Assembly: GCA_002786505.1 (NCBI GenBank)
Contig: PCTK01000147.1
Span: 1-9,644, forward strand
Reading direction: 5' to 3'
Length of the DNA: 9,644 bases
Source: Nitrospinae bacterium CG22_combo_CG10-13_8_21_14_all_47_10
Lineage (GTDB): Bacteria; Nitrospinota; Nitrospinia; Nitrospinales; VA-1
In this document: positions 6,050 through 9,644 of the stretch, in pieces
Layout of the letters: each line of letters starts with the position of its first letter
Position numbering within the stretch: position 1 is the stretch's first letter
Translations under genes and position numbers: made by a program
Notes under the pieces: generated by a model
What the model saw: only the letters and a program-made list of their open reading frames with translations
The model's database searches: none
Told to the model about the DNA's origin: nothing

Positions 6050-7468
6050 ATGAAAAAGGACTTACATCAAAATAAAGTTCCCCGTACTCCGGTTCCGGAA
6101 CAAAACCCGGAGGAGAGAAGGAAAAATTTTCACGAAGTGAGTCTCGGCTACACTCCAGCAATGGCTCAACTCGAGGCTTCGCGGTGCATCCAATGTAAAA
6201 AACCGAAATGTATGATCGGTTGCCCGGTGCGGGTGAACATCCCGGAATTCATTAAAAAGGTTGCCGAAGGTGATTTTTTTGCCGCGGCCCGTATCATTAA
6301 AGAGACCAACTCTCTCCCCGCAGTCACAGGCCGGGTTTGCCCGCAGGAAGACCAATGCGAAAAACATTGCGTGATAGGCATCAAGGGCGAACCCCTGGCG
6401 ATCGGAAAGCTGGAACGGTTCGTTGCCGATTACGAACGCCTGCATCAAAAAGAAACCGCCATCGAAACAGATCCACCCACCGGGAAGAAGATCGCCATCA
6501 TTGGTGCCGGACCGGCAGGGCTGGCCGCCGCAGGCGACCTGGCAAAGTGGGGACATGAAGTAGTTATCTTTGAAGCCCTGCATAAACCCGGAGGAGTTTT
6601 GTTTTACGGTATCCCCGAATTTCGTCTGCCAAAAGAAATCCTTGAAGCGGAGTTGGACTACTTGAAGCGCCTGGGAATTGAGATCAAAGTCAACTATGTG
6701 ATCGGAAAAATCAAAACCCTGGACGAGTTGATGGAGCGGGATGGATTCAACGCCATCTTCATTGGTACCGGCGCGGGCCTACCCTATTTTCTCGGCATCT
6801 CTGGTGAAAATCTCAATGGTGTGTATTCGGCTAATGAATTTTTAACCCGGATCAATTTAATGCACGCCTGGGAGTTCCCGGTGTTCGACACACCCATCCA
6901 TCACCATAAAACTTTTGCCGTGATCGGAGGCGGCAACACCGCTCTGGACGCGGCCCGCACCGCACTTCGCCTGCCGACAACCGAAAAGGTTCTGCTGGTT
7001 TACCGGCGTTCACGGGAGGAATTGCCCGCCCGCCTGGAAGAAATTGAGCACGCAGAAGCTGAAGGAATAGAGTTCCATTACCTGGCCAACCCAATAGAAA
7101 TCAAAGGCGCCAACGGGTGGGTTTCCGAAATCATCTGCCAGAAAATGCAACTGGGCGAACCGGACGCCTCTGGAAGAAGGCGGCCCCAGCCTGTGGCAAA
7201 CAGTGCATTCGCCCTGAAAACGGACGCGGTCATTATCGCTCTTGGGAGCGGGGTCAACCCCTTAATCGCGAAAAGTTCCACCGGGTTAAAAACCGATAGC
7301 CACGGACATATTGAATTAGTCGATCCCAGTATTAATTTAACGTCCCGGCCCGGTGTGTTTGCCGGCGGCGATATCGTCACCGGTGCGGCAACGGTCATTT
7401 CCGCTATGGAGGCTGGGAAAAAGGCCGCCGAAGGAATTCACCATTACGTCATGAACCTTGAACTTTAA
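6050..7468 (+). CDS. nfnB: NADH-dependent ferredoxin:NADP+ oxidoreductase subunit B (GltD-like, FAD, two [4Fe-4S])
   Basis: From ATG 6050 the protein has 472 residues, the normal size for NfnB and glutamate synthase small-subunit relatives. The N-terminal Fe-S domain shows C46, C49, C54, C58 and then C97, C103, C107: seven cysteines for two [4Fe-4S] clusters, with the eighth ligand expected to be non-cysteine as in GltD/DPD relatives. The FAD fold starts at IAIIGAGPAGLAAAG (148-162), the NADP(H) fold at FAVIGGGNTALDAAR (289-303), and the family-closing FAD motif is FAGGDIVTGAATVISAMEAG (437-456). This subunit carries the bifurcating FAD and exchanges electrons with ferredoxin and NADPH. GltD is excluded as first choice because there is no gltB and nfnA sits immediately upstream. 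A GTG at 6011 would add 13 residues, but its GGAGGG is only two bases away and the extra residues do not resemble the family. Translation is probably coupled to nfnA. Confidence 0.94.
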   Translation: MKKDLHQNKVPRTPVPEQNPEERRKNFHEVSLGYTPAMAQLEASRCIQCKKPKCMIGCPVRVNIPEFIKKVAEGDFFAAARIIKETNSLPAVTGRVCPQEDQCEKHCVIGIKGEPLAIGKLERFVADYERLHQKETAIETDPPTGKKIAIIGAGPAGLAAAGDLAKWGHEVVIFEALHKPGGVLFYGIPEFRLPKEILEAELDYLKRLGIEIKVNYVIGKIKTLDELMERDGFNAIFIGTGAGLPYFLGISGENLNGVYSANEFLTRINLMHAWEFPVFDTPIHHHKTFAVIGGGNTALDAARTALRLPTTEKVLLVYRRSREELPARLEEIEHAEAEGIEFHYLANPIEIKGANGWVSEIICQKMQLGEPDASGRRRPQPVANSAFALKTDAVIIALGSGVNPLIAKSSTGLKTDSHGHIELVDPSINLTSRPGVFAGGDIVTGAATVISAMEAGKKAAEGIHHYVMNLEL

Positions 7469-7473
7469 AGGAG
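7468..7473 (+). promoter_or_regulatory. Ribosome binding site of the P-type ATPase gene
   Basis: AAGGAG begins on the last base of the nfnB stop codon. It lies 10 bases before the ATG at 7484 and 13 before the second ATG at 7487, which favours the first. It is the strongest Shine-Dalgarno sequence in the window, so the ATPase can be translated well even though it follows nfnB in the same transcript. Confidence 0.75.
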
Positions 7474-7483
7474 TTCACCGCTA

Positions 7484-9644
7484 ATGATGGACGATTTAAC
7501 TGGTCCTTCAGCGGCACCGTCATCATCCGAAGAGGCCTGGCACACCCAGACGGAGGCCGATTTATTCCTGAAACTTGATTCCACCCAAAAAGGCCTGTCC
7601 AGTCAAGAAGCCCAATCGCGCCTTCAAACCTATGGGGCTAACAAGCTACCACGGGCTGAACCACCCCCCTGGTGGGAAATTGCTATTCGCCAGTTTCAGA
7701 GTCCTTTTGTCTACATCCTGGCCGTCGCGGCAGTCGTATCGCTTTTCATTGGCGAATTGATCGATGCGGGTTTCATTATTGGAGTCCTGTGCCTGAATGC
7801 CACAATCGGTGGAATCCAGGAATGGAAAGCCGAACAAAGCGCCCAAGCCTTGCAGAAACTTTTACAAATTCGCGCCACGGTGGAACGTGACGGTCGTGTA
7901 TACGAAGTTTCTGCCGAGGATGTTGTGCCGGGCGATACCGTTTGGCTGGAATCTGGAAACCGGGTTCCGGCCGACCTGCGTTTATTAATGACCCACGGGC
8001 TGGAAATTGACGAATCCCTTTTGACAGGGGAATCTTTGCCGGTTTTGAAAAACTCCGCCTGGAACGGTGAATCATTAGCACCTGTCGCAGACCGGTTAAA
8101 CATGGGGTATGCCGGCTCTATTATAATTCGAGGGCGGGGTCGGGGCATCGTCACCACCACTGGCATGAATACTGAAATCGGACACCTGGCGAAAGCCATG
8201 ATGGAGACAGGGTCAGGAAAACCGCCACTTTTAATTCGCATGGAGCAATTCAGTCAGACTCTGGCCTGGGTGGTGATGATATCCATCTTCGTAGTGGGGT
8301 TCCTGGGTATCCTGTTTCAGGGCTATGGAGTATTAGACATGTTTATGTTCGGCGTGGCCCTGGCAGTCGCTGTAATACCCGAAGGCCTGCCGATCGCCCT
8401 CACCATCGCCCTGGCGATAGGGACCAAACGTATGGCCGAACATGGTGTCATTGTGCGCCGCCTCGCCGCGGTAGAAGGGCTCGGCAGTTGCACCATGATC
8501 GCCAGTGATAAAACCGGGACACTTACCTGCAATGAACTGACAGTCAAAGAAATCTACCTGCCAAATGGATCGGTGTGCCGGGTCAGTGGTCAGGGGTTTG
8601 CACCCAATGGAAAAATAATATTCAACGAACATACTATAAATTCCATAAACGAAGTGGAAGGGTTGGAGTCGCTGATAACCACTGCGGTATTGTGCAATGA
8701 GGGGGACCTTCATGCTCATGACGGCAAATGGTCGCATCGCGGAGACCCGACAGATATCGCCCTCCTCAGCCTGGGACAAAAAATCGAAGTCGGGCAAGAA
8801 CAATTGCTGGAAACCTGCCCGCAGGTAAACCAGATTCCTTTTGAGCCGGAATACCAGTTTTCCGCTTCCTTCCATCAATTGCCCAGTGGAGAAATTCGCA
8901 CCTTTGTTAAAGGGTCGCCTGAACAGGTGCTGTCAATGTGCCTTGTAGAAAAGAAATCCATCAAAACAATTCTTCAAATTGTTGAGGGAATGGCAGAAAA
9001 AGGTTACCGGGTGCTGGCGTTCGCCCACGGCCCGGCACCCAAAAACCTGGACCCTCATCATCCCCCGGCAGAACCGACTAAACTTGAATTCCTCGGCCTC
9101 GCCGGAATGATCGACCCACTCAGGGAAGGGGTGTGCGAAGCCATCGCGTCCTGCCGTGATGCCGGAATCGATGTGGCCATCATCACGGGAGACCACCCGA
9201 TCACAGCTTTCACAATCGCCCGAGAGTTGGGGCTGGAGGTGACCCCGGAGCAAGTGGTCAAAGGATCCCAGTTGCAGGGCAAGTCCCCCGAAGAAATGCG
9301 GGAGGTCGTTAAAACCGCTCGCGTTTTCGCCCGAGTGGCTCCCTATCAAAAACTTGAACTGGTGAACGCCATGCGTGCGGCGGGCCATTTCGTGGCCGTC
9401 ACGGGCGACGGGGTGAATGACGCCCCAGCCCTTAGAACCGCAAATATTGGTGCCGCCATGGGGCAGTCCGGAACCGATGTGGCCCGCGAAGCCGCAGAAC
9501 TGGTGATCAGCGACGATAATTTTGCCACCATTGTTAAGGGAGTGAGACAGGGCCGCATTGCTTATGAAAATATCCGCAAAGTCATCTTCATGCTAATCTC
9601 AACCGGCGCGGCAGAGGTTGTCGTGGTCACCCTGGCTGTTGCGG
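7484..9644 (+). CDS. P2-type cation-transporting ATPase (Ca2+-ATPase-like), C-terminus outside the window
   Basis: The first 720 residues are present; the last membrane helices are cut off. Layout: a cation-ATPase N-terminal domain (about 18-60), helices M1-M2 (about 72-110), actuator domain with LLTGESLPV (TGES 181-184), M3-M4 with AVIPEGLPIAL (PEGLP 299-303), phosphorylation motif SDKTGTLT (Asp 342), nucleotide-binding domain with KGSPE (476-480), then TGDHPITA (568-575), TGDGVNDAPAL (640-650) and the start of M5 (about 700). This is a complete P2 catalytic core, so ATP-driven cation export across the inner membrane is expected. E300 in M4 matches the Ca2+-binding Glu of SERCA. In M5, ISTGAAEVV keeps the second Glu (E711) but has Gly (G708) where SERCA has Asn, so the ion is uncertain: Ca2+, Mn2+ or a monovalent cation. 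No heavy-metal-binding domain or CPx motif is present, which rules out P1B. It lies 15 bases after nfnB and is probably co-transcribed. Confidence 0.93.
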   Translation, partial: MMDDLTGPSAAPSSSEEAWHTQTEADLFLKLDSTQKGLSSQEAQSRLQTYGANKLPRAEPPPWWEIAIRQFQSPFVYILAVAAVVSLFIGELIDAGFIIGVLCLNATIGGIQEWKAEQSAQALQKLLQIRATVERDGRVYEVSAEDVVPGDTVWLESGNRVPADLRLLMTHGLEIDESLLTGESLPVLKNSAWNGESLAPVADRLNMGYAGSIIIRGRGRGIVTTTGMNTEIGHLAKAMMETGSGKPPLLIRMEQFSQTLAWVVMISIFVVGFLGILFQGYGVLDMFMFGVALAVAVIPEGLPIALTIALAIGTKRMAEHGVIVRRLAAVEGLGSCTMIASDKTGTLTCNELTVKEIYLPNGSVCRVSGQGFAPNGKIIFNEHTINSINEVEGLESLITTAVLCNEGDLHAHDGKWSHRGDPTDIALLSLGQKIEVGQEQLLETCPQVNQIPFEPEYQFSASFHQLPSGEIRTFVKGSPEQVLSMCLVEKKSIKTILQIVEGMAEKGYRVLAFAHGPAPKNLDPHHPPAEPTKLEFLGLAGMIDPLREGVCEAIASCRDAGIDVAIITGDHPITAFTIARELGLEVTPEQVVKGSQLQGKSPEEMREVVKTARVFARVAPYQKLELVNAMRAAGHFVAVTGDGVNDAPALRTANIGAAMGQSGTDVAREAAELVISDDNFATIVKGVRQGRIAYENIRKVIFMLISTGAAEVVVVTLAVA

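Noticed and set aside
6062..6583. A 173-codon open frame on the minus strand
   Set aside because: Opposite the Fe-S and FAD domains of nfnB, whose motifs are unmistakable on the plus strand.
7711..8241. A 176-codon open frame on the minus strand
   Set aside because: Antisense to the ATPase actuator domain, with Ser/Arg/Pro-rich translation typical of reverse frames.
8333..8878. A 181-codon open frame on the minus strand
   Set aside because: It lies opposite the ATPase phosphorylation and nucleotide-binding domains; the translation resembles no family I know, and the plus strand is clearly the coding one.
8933..9388. A 151-codon open frame on the minus strand
   Set aside because: Also antisense to conserved ATPase sequence (TGDHPITA region); it is a shadow frame from GC-rich codons.
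1..9644. Mobile elements, CRISPR repeats, tRNA or rRNA genes
   Set aside because: I found no transposase or integrase coding, no regularly spaced repeats, no terminal inverted repeats and no cloverleaf-like segment in the few gaps between genes.

Overview
The window reads as bacterial chromosome: dense genes, short gaps, two divergent gene blocks, and no insertion sequence, phage gene, RNA gene or CRISPR array that I can see. Gene content points to a bacterium with ferredoxin-linked 2-oxoacid and one-carbon metabolism. It carries a Por/Vor-type oxidoreductase, formate-tetrahydrofolate ligase and the electron-bifurcating transhydrogenase NfnAB. Nitrospinota or Desulfobacterota-like lineages would fit, but this is recalled resemblance, not a placement that can be proved from the window.

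Left block, minus strand, read from about 4970 down to 1: fhs (formate-tetrahydrofolate ligase); a PrsW-family membrane protease with a long extra C-terminal membrane domain; a small membrane-anchored TPR protein; then, after a 115-bp gap that probably holds its own promoter, a fused gamma-delta subunit of a pyruvate/2-oxoacid:ferredoxin oxidoreductase. That gene overlaps by four bases the start of the alpha subunit, which runs off the left edge.

Centre, 4971-5177: a 207-bp AT-rich divergent control region. It holds a hairpin just ahead of the fhs GTG start, an 11-bp-spaced direct repeat, and a possible 13-codon upstream reading frame ahead of nfnA.

Right block, plus strand: nfnA and nfnB, two bases apart, then 15 bases later a P2-type cation-transporting ATPase that runs off the right edge.

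Working together: the 2-oxoacid oxidoreductase exchanges electrons with ferredoxin, NfnAB interconverts reduced ferredoxin plus NADH with NADPH, and Fhs charges formate onto tetrahydrofolate, whose later reduction commonly uses NAD(P)H. This is a coherent carbon and redox neighbourhood. The PrsW-like protease and TPR pair placed inside it is the least explained part. I found no clearly new system. The strongest leads are the three-part PrsW fusion and the structured fhs leader that lacks a Shine-Dalgarno sequence.
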